This document shows, piece by piece, positions 1-10,283 of a DNA stretch of 64,000 nucleotides (position 1 is its first letter; the number at the start of each line of letters is the position of its first letter). The notes under the pieces are model-generated. The model saw only the letters and a program-made list of their open reading frames with translations. It was not told the DNA's origin and ran no database searches. Origin of the DNA: Heliocidaris erythrogramma (Eukaryota; Echinodermata; Echinoidea; Camarodonta; Echinometridae); NCBI GenBank assembly GCA_025617745.1, contig CM046863.1, positions 7,190,015-7,254,014 on the forward strand, in the 5' to 3' direction. Both the position numbers and the translations under genes were made by a program.

Positions 1-88
1 AGCGACCCTCTTCTTCGATTATGAATAGCGACCCTCTTCTTCAAATATGAATAGCGACCCTCTTCTTTGATTATGAATAGCGACCCAT
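1..88. repeat. Short tandem repeat (ATGAATAGCGACCC unit)
   Basis: About three and a half copies of a 26-28 bp unit containing ATGAATAGCGACCCTC stand in tandem at the left window edge, so the array probably starts outside the window. Variants of the same unit (atgaatagcgatcc, atgaatagcggtcc) reappear at about 7316-7365 and 8042-8125, on both sides of the TIR element at 7371-8036. This suggests one dispersed repeat family associated with the two CCCATATGGG arrays. No coding potential. Confidence 0.8.
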
Positions 89-189
89 GTGGGTCCCATG
101 TGGGCATCATCCGGGCCATCCGGGCCATCTGGGCAAAGGGGAACCCATATAAATCCAATATGTGTCCCTTGTGGGACCCATATGGGTTA

Positions 190-2890
190 ACACATTTTGA
201 GATTTACTTGGGAAAACCCATTTGGGAATAACATGTAAATGCCCATATGGGTATCATATGGGAATAAGCTGGGCAAACCCATCTGTGAAACATATCCAAT
301 TGCCCATATGGGTATCATATGGGAATAAAATGGGCAAACCCATATGGGAAAACATTTCTAAATGCCCAAATGGGTATCATATGGGAATAAGCTGGGAGAA
401 TCCATCTGGGAAACATATATATTTACCCAAATGCAAATGGGTATCATATGGGAATAAGCTGGGCAAACCCATCTGGGAAACATATATATATATATATACC
501 CAAATGGGAATCATATGGGAATAAAATGGGCAGACCCATATGGGAAACATTTGTAAATGCCCATATGGGTATCACACGGGAGTAAGCTGGACAATCCCAT
601 CTGGGAAACATTTGTAAATGCCCATATGGGTATCATATGGGAATAAGCTGGGAAATCCCATCTGGGAAACATATATATTTACCCAAATGAGAATCATATG
701 GGAATAAAATGGGCAGACCCATATGGGAAACATTTGTAAATGCCAATATGGGTATCACAAGGGAATAAACTGGACAATCCCATCTGGGAAACATTTGTAA
801 ATGCCCATATGGGTATCACATGGGAGTAAGCTGGGCAAACCCATCTGGGAAACATATATATTTGCCCAAATGGGTATCATATGGGAATAAAATGGGCAAA
901 CCGATATGGGAATGGCATGTAAATGCCCATATGGGTATTACATGGGAATAAACTGGGCAACCCCATCTAGGGGAAACAACTGTAAATACCCATATGGGTA
1001 TCATATGGGAATATGCTGGGCAAACCGATATGGTAAAGACATGTAAATGTCCACATGGTTATCACATGGGAGTAAGCTGGGCAAACCCATCTGGGAAACA
1101 TATATATTTGCCCAAATGGGTATCATATGGGAATAAAATGGGCGAACAGATATGGGAATGACATGTAAATGCACATATGGATATTACATGAAAATAAAAT
1201 GGGCAAACCGATATGGGAATGACATGTAAATGCCCATATGGGTATTACATGCGAATAAACTGGGCAAACCAATATGGGAATGACATGTAAATGCCCATAT
1301 GGGTATTACATGGGAATAAACTGGGCAAACCAATATGGGAAAGACATGCAAATGTCCACATGGGTATCACATGGGAGTAAGCTGGGCAAACCCATCTGGG
1401 AAACATATATATTTGCACAATAAAATGGGCGAACAGATATGGGAATGACATGTAAATGCACATATGGGTATTACATGAAAATAAACTGGGCAAACCGATA
1501 TGGGAATGACATGTAAATGCCCATATGGGTATTACATGGGAATAAACTGGGCAAACCAATATGGGAAAGACATGTAAATGCCCATATGGGTATCACATGG
1601 GAGTAAGCTGGGCAAACCCATCTGGGAAACATATGTATTTGCCCAAATGGGTATCATATGGGAATAAGCTGGGCAAACCCATCTGGGAAACATATATATT
1701 TGCCCAAATGGGAATCATATGGAATTAAACTAGGCAAACCGATATGGGAATGACATGTAAATGCCTATGTGGGAATATGCTGGGCAAACCCATCTGGGAA
1801 ACATGTAAATGCCCAAATGGGAATCATATGGGAATAAACTGGGCAAACCGATATGGGAATGACATGCAAATGCCCATATGGGTATTACATGGGAATAAAC
1901 TGGGCAAACCAATATGGGAAAGACATGCAAATGTCCACATGGGTATTACATGGGAATAAGCTGGGCAAACCCAAATGGGATATATATGTCAATACCCATA
2001 TGGGAAATAAATGGGAGTAAGCTGGGCAAACCCGTCTGGAATATATATGTCAATACCCATATGGGTAATAAATGGGAGTAAGCTGGCCAAACCCATATGG
2101 GAAAGACATATGAATTTCCCCATGGATATCACATGGGAATAAGCTGGGCAACCCCATCTAGGGAAACAACTGTAAATACCCATATGGGTATCATATGGGA
2201 ATATGCTGGGCAAACCGATATGGGAATGACATGTAAATGCCCATATGGGTATTACATGGGAATAAGCTGGGCAAACCCATATGGGAAAGACATATGAATG
2301 CCCACATGGATATCACATGGGAATAAGCTGGGCAACGCCATATAGGGAAACAGCTGTAAATACCCATATGGGTATCATATGGGAATATGCTGGGAAACAT
2401 ATGTAAATGCCCATATGGGTATCGTGTGTTAATAAGCAGGGCAAATCCCTAGAGAAAGACATATGAATGCCCCTAGGGATATCACATTAGGAATAAGCTG
2501 GGCAACCCCATCTGGGGAAACAACTGTAAGTACCCATATGGTTATCATATGGGAATAAACTGGGCAAAACGATTTGGGAATGAAATGCAAATGCCCATAT
2601 GGGAATTACATGGGAATAAACTGGGCAAACCAATATTGGAAACAACTGTAAATACCCATATGGGTATCATATGGGAATATGCTGGGCAAACCCATCTGGG
2701 GAAACAAAAGTCAGTGCCCATATGGGTTTCATATGGGAGTAAGCTGGGCAACGCCATATGAGTATGATATTCCAAAGTCCAAATGGGTGTCATTTTGAAA
2801 TGACCTGGCAAACCCATATGTTTAAATATGTAAACCCCAATGTGGGTATCATTTTTGGAATGATTTGGGCGAACCCATGTGGGTAAGATG
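190..2890. repeat. Minisatellite/satellite array built on CCCATATGGG
   Basis: Some 2.7 kb of imperfect tandem repeats with a basic period near 60 bp. Each unit combines the palindrome CCCATATGGG, a run like GTATCATATGGGAATAA, GCTGGGCAAAC and CATATATATTT or GACATGTAAATG. Units alternate among a few variants, which suggests a higher-order structure. Open frames of 60-130 codons exist on both strands here, but they are translations of the repeat, rich in MGIxW and PYG, and are not genes. Units decay towards 2760-2890, as at the edge of an array. Confidence 0.9.
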
Positions 2891-3636
2891 CGTAAACAAT
2901 AAGCTTGAGGGGTACATACTTCTGACAAAAAAATATCAGCATACTATTAAAGATCTACATTGTACACATTTGCAAACTGAATTCATATTTTGTTGTCATT
3001 ATACTGGCCCTAACTTATCAAACTGTAATAGAGTACCGCAGTGTGACGTCATACCGCCCAAGCTGTCAAGGTGGCTGGTTCTAAACAATTTTGTGCTGAA
3101 CAATGGCGTGGTTATCACACCAGCACCAAACACTGAATTTGCCCTGCTCCAGCCCATTGCTTGACTGATTTCGCGGTGACCTTCAAGCACGGGCTTTGTT
3201 GTATAGAACCAGTAACCTGGACGACGAGCGAATATGACGTCAGTACTTCGGTACTCTATTAATCTATGGAGACCTAAAGAATGTGTGAAGTGCTTAAGAG
3301 AAAATGAAAGCACCTCCCAACCCCATGTGCTTTGACCCCTAGTACAAATGGTTGAGTCCACTTTTCAAACCTGCGCCACCTTTTGAGGAAACGGCATTCC
3401 ATTGCATACTATACGAAGGAAGCACTACATATCCACCCTCCTACCCTTTGAAGGTAAGCTGCAATATATCTGATCATTTCTTTCTAAATTCCATTTTCTC
3501 TTTGATATTGTTTATTAATTTAAAAGTACATATATAGCCTGAGATGTACCATCGAGTGTCATTTTCTGGTTCATGACTGTTTTTTTGGGATTATGAGTGA
3601 ATTGATAGAGAAATGTTAATTCAGTTGAGTTACCAG
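2891..3636. other. Unassigned sequence, no clear gene
   Basis: No recognisable protein domain. Reading frames of about 100-120 codons overlap on both strands at 2999-3361 without family resemblance. A good donor-like site (AAG^GTAAGC) lies at 3453/3454 on the plus strand, so a noncoding or 5'UTR exon is possible, but no matching acceptor or promoter could be identified. TGACGTCA-like sites occur near 3043 and 3234. Confidence 0.4.
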
Positions 3637-3859
3637 CACTATGAACACGATGAACAATTGCTCTGGTAGACAAAAGAACATCCCTTCATTACTATTATGT
3701 AAAATAAGCAGAACAGGTGAATATGCATGTGACACCTGTTCTACACATTTTTACATAATAGCAATGAAGTGATGTTCTTTTGTCTACCAGGGCAATTGAG
3801 GAAAGTACAATGAGGAGCTGTATATTTTGTCCGCTTCTTTGTTCGCCATGTTCATAGTG
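3637..3859. mobile_element. CACTA-type MITE, copy 1 (3-bp TSD CAG)
   Basis: The 223-bp foldback element starts CACTATGAAC and ends GTTCATAGTG. It is flanked by the direct 3-bp duplication CAG on both sides (3634-3636 and 3860-3862). The central part folds on itself (TAGACAAAAGAACATC and its complement). A second copy of the family lies at 61606-61881 with a different 3-bp duplication. CACTA ends together with a 3-bp TSD are the hallmark of the CACTA/EnSpm (CMC) superfamily. The left arm has lost an internal segment relative to copy 2. No ORF, so it is non-autonomous. Confidence 0.85.
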
Positions 3860-5159
3860 CAGTTTACCTTAGCTCAATACTCCCATTGTTTAAGTTGCAA
3901 GGCCCAAGAGGAAATAAGTATGCCTGGGTCATATCGTTCACCCACCACTTGGTTTGTTTATAACCAAGGGGTTGTGTGGTAACTCCTTGGTTTAACTAAG
4001 TGGTCTGGCTTTCCATGTATATGGGCTAAGAAATCAAAATCATTTCACTGGGCAAGTGTGTATCGAGCACGTAATTATGCAGACAAGATGAATGTCATAG
4101 TTTATTATATCATAATAATGTTATTGTTCGCTTCATGTGAGGAGCAAATGCCATAAATGAATAATTGATGTGTCATTACTACCATTCTCAAAATATTGGC
4201 CTACAGATTCCAGACACCATTTCATTCTCTGCTATATTTCTTGTCATTTCCCTTTGCATGGGTCAATAGGTATTGTCCATATTTGTATATGTTTTTTTTC
4301 CCCCTTTTTTTTTGGGGGGGGGGGGGGGGGTGGGACCCGACTTTTTTTAATTTTTTTTTTATTTTATGGAAACGGCATGATGTCTCGTATATGTGGTATA
4401 TAGAGAGAGTGAGAGAGAGGGGAGGGGGAGGAGAGAGAAAAAAAGAGCTAATATTTAGATTTGCTTTTTAAAAAATATCTGCATTGGCAATCAAAAATTG
4501 TAGCATATTTGCAAATTTCACTATCTACAAAAATATTAATATTGTAAATATGCTAGTGTAATATTTTTTGTGAAATTTGTTACATGTACATATATCTCAC
4601 TCTGTCGTTTCAGATCCAGCAAATAGACGATAAAACAACAACGGTACGAGGAAACAGCATAAGCAGTAACGTAACAACTAAAAAAAGAAGCGTATATTCT
4701 AGATGGACAAAATGAAGAAGACTTCTGGCACGTGTTAAGATTATATCATGATTATATCCAAACTGGATGAAGCTGTTAAGGTGGCACCATAATTAGTACC
4801 TGCAGGAAAATGTTTCCAGTATTCGGAACTGAAGAAATGTTTACTATGAATACTATGAAGGCCGGGAAGACTCCTTTCAACATGCCCTGGTCGTGTATGC
4901 ATCTCAACTATGGGGGAATGCACAATCAACTGATGAACAAAAACCGCAGCTTCATTAGATGTTGACCAGTAATTTGGATAATTATAAGGAAGTGCCAGAT
5001 GGAAACAACTATTGTTTAACCTTATTTTTTGGATAGCATGATGTGATTGTAATAACAAATACTGCATATTAATCATCTTTAATGTATGCATGGTGAAGGA
5101 GGAGGCCTAGAAATTACAACTGGAGGAAAAAGTCTATTGTATATCAATTCATTCTACTT
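3860..5159. other. Unassigned intergenic sequence with G-run and GA-rich tract
   Basis: No gene could be supported. Notable content is a run of G after T-rich sequence near 4313-4330, a GA-rich microsatellite near 4400-4445, and AT-rich sequence around them. The 116-codon minus-strand frame at 4741-5091 shows no recognisable family. Confidence 0.5.
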
Positions 5160-5262
5160 CTGACCGCCATTCTGTTATTACGGCAAAGTAACAGCGCGAC
5201 ACTGTATGCTTAATATCGCACGCATACTTATCAGACACTTTACCTCGCCAAGGTAATTTGAG
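5160..5262 (-). pseudogene. Inverted Penelope-like element fragment (linker before GIY-YIG)
   Basis: Read on the minus strand, this stretch encodes LPWRGKVSDKYACDIKHTVS followed by RCYFAV. This fits the linker that precedes the GIY-YIG endonuclease of Penelope-like elements (PLEs). The plus-strand segment starting at about 5293 begins with the same CYFAV codons and continues into the endonuclease. The two pieces therefore come from adjoining parts of one element but lie in opposite orientation, with a short shared sequence (TGTTACTTTGCCGT) at both inner ends. This is the arrangement expected from an inversion during target-primed reverse transcription. Confidence 0.65.
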
Positions 5263-5292
5263 GTAGACCGGGCATTTATTGGGCCCATACAA

Positions 5293-5769
5293 TGTTACTT
5301 TGCCGTGGCTACGCGTGTCGTGTTCTCTACTAATAGAATGCTACCCGCAGTTCGCAAGGATGTACTGCCTTCCCCCCAAATGAGCAATGTCGTTTATCAG
5401 TATCATTGTCGGTGTGAAGCCGTCTACGTTGGCCGTACATCTCAGCGTCTAGCGGACCGCATTAAACAGCACGTACCCTCCGTGGTACGACAGACATCAG
5501 CTGGTAGCCGAGCACAGCCGAAGCGTAACTGCAAAACCGCTGCTAGCGTCGCTAATGTTCAATGCAGCAGTCACAGCGACTCTGCTATTGGTCAGCACTT
5601 GCTAAATAGTCCGGCTTGTTCCAAGGCGTATAACCCGGCTCAGTTCACTATTGTTGCCCGAGCACGCAGCTTTCAACATCTTCGCTTCTTAGAAGCGTTG
5701 TTCATTCAGTCGAAAGATCCGCTATTGTGCCGACAAAAGGAGTTTGTACAAGCGCTTCGATTATTTTAG
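5293..5769 (+). pseudogene. Penelope-like element 3' end: GIY-YIG endonuclease domain
   Basis: A 5'-truncated PLE with an open frame of about 158 codons that ends at a TAG. It has the features of the PLE C-terminal GIY-YIG nuclease: VVYQYHC, then a CRC pair, EAVYVGRTSQRLADRIKQHV, then a C-terminal block with HLLNSPAC, FTIVARARSFQHLRFLEAL and RQKEFVQALRLF. In PLEs this domain nicks target DNA for reverse transcription. The reverse transcriptase part is missing. The frame is intact, but it has no start codon of its own and no promoter was found, so it is an element relic. The same C-terminal block recurs at 23297-23413 (same PLE family). Confidence 0.8.
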
Positions 5770-5854
5770 CGTCCCCGGATCATACCCGGGTCGCTATACA
5801 CACCCTTCCTTGACTTTTGTATTTTCTTGTATTCTCTCATTCCTGCGTTGTGAC

Positions 5855-5873
5855 CCGATGAGTGCAGGTCGAA
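5855..5873 (+). ncRNA. Hammerhead-like motif in PLE tail (degenerate)
   Basis: CCGATGAGTGCAGGTCGAAA lies about 85 bp after the GIY-YIG frame. It resembles the hammerhead core CUGANGA...GAAA known from PLE terminal repeats, with one core substitution (CCGAUGA). The relative at 23167-23187 has the canonical CTGATGA. Here GACCNG/CAGGTC can also form a simple hairpin, so ribozyme activity is doubtful. Confidence 0.4.
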
Positions 5874-5884
5874 AAGCTTCGTCA

Positions 5885-6640
5885 CTATGAATTTGTTAAA
5901 TGTTATCTTTAATTTCTAATATTAAAAAGGTTTACTTTGAAATATGATACTTACTATTTAATGGGTAAAACTATGTAGAAATAAGTGAATACATGTTTGC
6001 ATGAATGGGATTGATGGGGTACTTCATGGAAATCTAATTACTGCTATGGAGTAATTTCATGGGCATGTACGAATAAGTGAAAATATATTTGCAGATCAAT
6101 ATAAAATACATGTATGTCGTTGCCTATTCCCAACTTAAAAGTAAAATTCTTGTTTGATGAAAATATCATTTATAGATGCATATTTATAATAAAAAATGTT
6201 TATATACTTTGATAATCTAATTACTACTATGGAGTAAATTTATTGGGTATGTAGCAATAAGTCAATACGTGTCAGCGTGAATGAGTTTGGTGGGGGTAAT
6301 TCATATTATAGGCATGCTCAGAAATTTGTTCACCGCCCAAACACGTCTGTTTTCAAGACAAAATTCCACAGGCAATACTCATTATTTGTGACATACATGT
6401 ATGTACACATGTTGCATGGCAGGTCACCGGCAACTTATATTTCAATTACCCCCATTTTTCATTTTAATGTTTTTTTTTTTGGTACTGGCACAGCTGTGGT
6501 GAGAGGCTGATGATGATTGCATGATCAAGTAGTCTTTGTGTCCCATGTCTTTCCTTAAAAACGATTTAGGAGTTGCCCCCTTGTATCGATTGAATAGACC
6601 AATATAGGCATATTGTAAATCTCAGTTGCTAAATTATTTC
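5885..6640. other. AT-rich sequence, no gene seen
   Basis: AT-rich, with weak internal repetition (segments like TAATTACTACTATGGAGTAA near 6030 and 6220, some 190 bp apart). No coding potential or element ends were recognised. Confidence 0.5.
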
Positions 6641-7310
6641 GGGCCCATGAGGGGGCCCATGGGGGAACGCAATATATGGGATCAATCATACTGTTCCCAC
6701 ATATTACCCAGATGGACCCCAGATTAAACCCATATGGGCCATCTGGTATGGCCCATATGGGTCCCCAATGGGCCTTGTGTGCAAAATACTATGGGGCCCC
6801 ATATGGGCATTCCAGGGTAGGACCCATATGGGATAGCCTATATTTTGCCAACATATTGCCCACATTTATACCCAGATTGGCCCCAGGCTGAACCCATATT
6901 AGCCATATGGACGGCCCTTATGGGCCCCATATGGGCCTTGGGTGCAAAATCTTTTGGGGCCCATATGGGCATTCCCATGTGGGACCCATATGGGAACCCA
7001 CATATAATACCCATATGGGATAGCCCATATTTTACCCACATATTGCCCACATTTATACCCAGATGGGCCCCAGGCCGAACCCATATTGGCGATCTGGGAT
7101 GGCCCATATGGGACCCACATGGGCCTTGGGTGCAAAATCTTATGGGGCCCATATGGGCATTCCCATGTGGGACCCATATGGGAACCCACAGATAATACCC
7201 ATATGGGATAGCCCATATTTTACCCACATATTGCCCACATTTATACCCACATGGGCCCCAGGCTGAACCCACATGGGGCCTACATGAGCCCCATATGGGC
7301 TTGCTACCTG
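6640..7310. repeat. Second CCCATATGGG-type tandem array (unit about 160-190 bp)
   Basis: Three to four tandem units. The landmark GGGCCTTGNGTGCAAAATC recurs near 6773, 6932 and 7121, followed each time by GGGGCCCATATGGGCATTCC. Units also share TATTTTACCCACATATTGCCC. It uses the same CCCATATGGG palindrome as the array at 190-2890 but a longer, GC-richer unit, so it is probably a diverged relative. Open frames on both strands (100-144 codons) only reflect the repeat. Confidence 0.85.
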
Positions 7311-7370
7311 AGGACCTTTATGAATAGCGATCCTTATGTCTTATTATGAAAGGCGGTCATTATGAATAAT

Positions 7371-8036
7371 TGTGACCCTCCACCACAAAACGACCAATAA
7401 GTCGCCATGGGAGTTTTAGAGTAAACAGCTAAAAAGAGGTTGTTTGGGGTGGAAATTTCTATTTTAAGTTTTGGGTATTTTCTGAAAGTAAATTTATTAC
7501 TCTACCATCTGACAAAATCTTGGGGTAAAATACCATGCTGAAATATGATTTTACTCTTATTCAAAGTGACCATTCTTTCTTGGATATTCAAACTTTGTGA
7601 GTCAGCTTGCTGGGATCGTACTTCACTTCGCTTTTCTGGAATAGCTCAAAAACTATGCACTGTCTGATATTCAAAATCTACAGAAAGAAAGAAATATATC
7701 TGTTCTAATGGTATGGAAAGTTTCAACCCAATCCAGTGAGTACTTCATAGTGTAGGCTTTGGAGTTTTGACTCACCCTTTTGTGCGACAAACAATAGGAC
7801 ACAGATTAGGCGCTCTTAAATGGTCACTCTTCTTTAGAGCCCGTTTTCTCTATTGTTTTGGTCATTAGCCTGTCTGACACTCTGACGTTCTCACTGTAAT
7901 CTATAAGGGTTTGCTTAGTCTATGCAAGACAAGTTATATATCATTTTAAAGCTAAGAATCTAAGCTTTCAAACTGTGCTGAAATTAAAAAACCCAAATTT
8001 CCGACTTATTGGTCGTTTTGTGGTGGAGGGTCACAA
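7371..8036. mobile_element. TIR element (TGTGACCC ends), copy 1
   Basis: A 0.67-kb element with terminal inverted repeats of about 33 bp: it starts TGTGACCCTCCACCACAAAA and runs to AATAAGTCG; the right end is the complement, ending GGTGGAGGGTCACA. The inverted match extends a few bases outward (AATTGTGACC/GGTCACAATT). No ORF, so it is non-autonomous. A related element with ends TGTGACCCGCCGCCTCAAAA lies at 21035-22338. It sits between blocks of the ATGAATAGCG repeat, probably inserted into that array. The superfamily is not certain; a 2-bp TA/AT target is possible. Confidence 0.75.
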
Positions 8037-8152
8037 TTACCCTTATGAATAGCAACACTTATGTCTTATTATGAATAGCGGTCCTTATGAATATTTTTTT
8101 ATGAATAGCGGTCCTTATGACTAGCGAGCAGACCCCATCCAATAGTTGGTAA

Positions 8153-8248
8153 CAAAGGATTCTGGAGAGAAGCATCCATAAATTTGACTTACTTAGTAAA
8201 CAGGTCCATTTATGCATGTTCCTCTCCAGAATCCTTAGTTACCAATTA
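8153..8248. mobile_element. Small foldback element (about 96 bp)
   Basis: An imperfect palindrome with arms GGTAACNAAGGATTCTGGAG and the complement CTCCAGAATCCTTAGTTACC, separated by a centre of roughly 15-25 bp. The size and symmetry fit a minimal MITE or hairpin-forming repeat. No second copy was noticed in this window. Confidence 0.6.
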
Positions 8249-8524
8249 TTCAGTGCACCTGGTATGCGTAATGGCATCCCTATGGATGGAATCCATTTTG
8301 CATACATTGTAAAGGCTATGTCAGGCAAGCCTCTGACAAGCTTTTGAGTCGTCAAGAGCAACTTTTGTCCAGGAAGTATGCATAAAATTAGTAAACAGGT
8401 TTATTGTGATTTTTGAATACCCCCTCTATTGTTTGCTTTATGAATATGCTTGAAGCCAAACTACATGAAAAACACGGCGAACACCGACGGCTTTGGAATG
8501 CATATCAACTGGTGTTAGTGTATA

Positions 8525-8531
<7 letters not shown>

Positions 8532-8568
<37 letters not shown>
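8532..8568. repeat. (TA)n microsatellite
   Basis: An uninterrupted TA dinucleotide run preceded by TGTGTG. It is one of several AT runs in the window; the runs at 8757-8779 and 8937-8971 flank a MITE. Confidence 0.9.
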
Positions 8569-8569
<1 letters not shown>

Positions 8570-8614
8570 CAATTATGTTGAAAGAAAAACACAGCAAGAC
8601 GTAAAATTTAATAA

Positions 8615-8640
8615 CGTTTCGGTCACAGACCTTTATCAAA
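8615..8640 (-). ncRNA. Hammerhead-like PLE relic motif (degenerate)
   Basis: On the minus strand TTGATAAAGGTCTGTGACCG is followed by AAACGTTA. A GGTC/GACC stem lies between a CUGANGA-like box (degenerate, TTGATAA) and GAAAC. This is the layout of hammerhead motifs found in PLE terminal repeats. The core is degraded, so it is a relic at best. Confidence 0.4.
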
Positions 8641-8756
8641 GTAAAAGACTGAACACATTCAAAGTAATAATAATCAGATGCATGATGCGGTCTTTTTATT
8701 TCAACATAATTGTTTGCTATCTATTTCGACACATCGACGCAGAACCTTCTTGATTG

Positions 8757-8936
8757 ATATATATATATATATATATATACCCCTAATGGGTACATTAGGA
8801 GGACAGTTTTTGTCTCATTTCTATAGACAACTGTCGACCTAATGACACCAACTGTCTACCTAATGTAGGGGTCGCTATTATGACGGAATAAACCGCATTG
8901 TTAGGTGTCGACCTAATGTACCCTTTAGTAAAATAT

Positions 8937-8971
<35 letters not shown>
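8757..8971. mobile_element. MITE inserted inside an AT microsatellite, copy 1
   Basis: The element proper is about 8780-8930 (151 bp). Its ends are CCCCTAATGGGTACATTAGG and, on the right, CCTAATGTACCCTTTAG, which form an inverted repeat around GGGTACATTA. Both flanks are (AT)n. A second copy at 59218-59347 has the same ends and again lies in (AT)n. Copy 1 carries an extra internal segment of about 22 bp, a duplication of the ACTGTCGACCTAATG part. No ORF. Confidence 0.8.
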
Positions 8972-8974
<3 letters not shown>

Positions 8975-9052
8975 CAAAAGTTCTGCGACGGAGTTTAAAA
9001 ATTAGAGAGAGACACAGAATAAATTACTCCGTTAGACACAAAAGGTGCCATA

Positions 9053-9075
9053 TTTCGCCTATAAGGCTTCTTCAG
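9053..9075 (-). ncRNA. Hammerhead-type ribozyme motif in PLE remnant
   Basis: Minus strand: CTGAAGA, then AGCCTTATAGGC, then GAAA. The conserved CUGANGA box, a GCC/GGC stem II and the GAAA box are all present in order. It lies 3' of a minus-strand PLE GIY-YIG remnant, where PLE terminal repeats carry hammerhead motifs. The stem III/cleavage-site part could not be confirmed by eye. Confidence 0.55.
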
Positions 9076-9172
9076 GAAATGATACCAAGTACAAAAGAAT
9101 GCACCAAGGATGTAGTTAGTGTAATTATTGTTAAAACAACAAGCGCAAATAAACAACAGAGTCAAAGCGCTA

Positions 9173-9175
9173 GAA

Positions 9176-9212
<37 letters not shown>

Positions 9213-9258
9213 GAAAGGAGAAAGAGAGAGAGAGGGAGGGAGACACACACACACACAT
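9173..9258. repeat. (GA)n followed by (CA)n microsatellite
   Basis: GAGA-rich sequence (about 9173-9240) passes directly into ACACAC (about 9243-9258). It interrupts the minus-strand PLE remnant between its GIY-YIG segment and its hammerhead-like tail. Confidence 0.9.
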
Positions 9259-9262
9259 ACAG

Positions 9263-9818
9263 TGATGAAAAAAGATAAAGAAAGAAAATCCAATGAAGAT
9301 GCTCTGTCACTCGATCAGCCAGTCTCCGTTTCGTCTCCCCTACGTACAACTTTCTGCAAGAAATGCACGTTATGCAATAGATAATGTTGAAGTGCAGGAG
9401 AAAGTTTTGGTCACATTCCATGATCCCTTAGGTCCAGTGATGGTGGTGTCACAGGTCTTGCATCTAGGTCGACGACAGGGAACTGTACCAAGTGGTGATC
9501 TCGTATCTGTATCAACTTGTTCCCAAGCAGGCTGTAGAGTAGATTTCACAAGAATTCTTCTTTAATAGACTAGAATCCTGAAGATATCCTTAGTTTGGGG
9601 ATGGTCGCTGAGCATCTTGAAGTTCTTCCTCATGACATGGGCTACTTGAGCACTTAAGGGGTGATATGTGAAGACCATAGGTACTCGGGTAGCATTTTCT
9701 CTTTGGGCTGTAGCAAGACTTCGTGCTGGGTCTGGGGGACAATCTTCTGCTTTGCTTCTTCGGTAACTTCAGTATGGTATCCCCGCCTGTTAAAGAAACC
9801 AGCCATCTCCTCGTCCTC
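9263..9818 (-). pseudogene. Minus-strand Penelope-like element remnant (RT thumb to GIY-YIG)
   Basis: Read from 9818 downwards, the segment encodes EDEEMAGFFNRRGYHTE, then after a frame change VFTYHPLSAQVAHVMRKN and LSDHPQTKDIFRILVY. Next comes VPCRRPRCKTCDTTITGP, and then YCITCISCRKLYVGETKRRL and ADRVTEHL. In order these match the post-RT region, the Cys-rich RCKTC linker and the GIY-YIG nuclease core of PLEs. Several frame changes separate the blocks, so it is dead. It belongs to a different PLE lineage from both the 5.3-kb and the 10-kb elements. It is 5'-truncated at the inverted repeat at 9819. Confidence 0.8.
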
Positions 9819-10078
9819 GTGTGTTTTTATATTCATTTAATAACAAAATAACATGTGCATATTGATATTAGCATATACCTTCATGGCTACAGTCTACCCT
9901 CAACGAAACTTCACTTTCGGTAAGCGGTATTTTACATTAAATCTCTGTACAATATTCCTAAACTATGTTTTTATTATTCATTCATTTAAGTTGTTTGTAA
10001 TAAACTGTAGCCATGAAGGTATATGCTAATATCAATATGCACATGTTATTTTGTTATTAAATGAATATAAAAACACAC
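9819..10078. repeat. 75-bp inverted repeat between two divergent PLEs
   Basis: Arm 9819-9893 and arm 10004-10078 are reverse complements without any mismatch that I could see, around a spacer of about 110 bp. Outward from the left arm lies the minus-strand PLE remnant; outward from the right arm lies the plus-strand PLE. Both elements are thus headed by the same 75-bp sequence in their own orientation. Such inverted junctions are known around PLE insertions. The perfect match indicates a recent origin or gene conversion. Confidence 0.9.
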
Positions 10079-10136
10079 ACTGTCATGTGTGTATATTGAA
10101 GTATATGCTATATGTTTGTATTATAATCTTCAGAAC

Positions 10137-10161
10137 CTGAAGAAGGCCGTGAAGGCCGAAA
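10137..10161 (+). ncRNA. Hammerhead-type ribozyme motif of the PLE terminal repeat
   Basis: CTGAAGA (10137-10143) is followed by a GGCC-GTGAA-GGCC hairpin (stem II, 10145-10157) and GAAA (10158-10161). This is the conserved hammerhead core in the right order. Hammerhead motifs are established components of PLE terminal repeats and are thought to process element RNA. Stem III and the cleavage triplet downstream (GCTTGGCCCAATA) pair only weakly, so activity is unproven. Confidence 0.65.
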
Positions 10162-10283
10162 GCTTGGCCCAATAAAGTTGAAGTTTCGCTACGTCCTTTG
10201 TCTCCTGTCTCATCAATCCTCACGCTATACAATTTACCGAGACGCCGTCGAAATGTTAAAGTTGGGTATCTTCGCATCTATAT
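10156..10283 (+). repeat. PLE terminal direct repeat, 5' copy
   Basis: 128 bp starting CCGAAAGCTTGGCCC and ending TTCGCATCTATAT; it matches 13235-13362 almost exactly (TTTCGCT here, TTCAGCT there). It holds the first in-frame ATG of the element ORF. Confidence 0.9.

Noticed and set aside
222..2928. Many 60-130-codon ORFs on both strands (MGIxW / FPYDTHMGIY peptides)
   Set aside because: They are translations of the CCCATATGGG tandem array; the palindromic unit keeps several frames open on both strands.
8935..9384. 149-codon ORF with Arg/Glu repeats
   Set aside because: Reads through AT and GA microsatellites and antisense to a PLE remnant.
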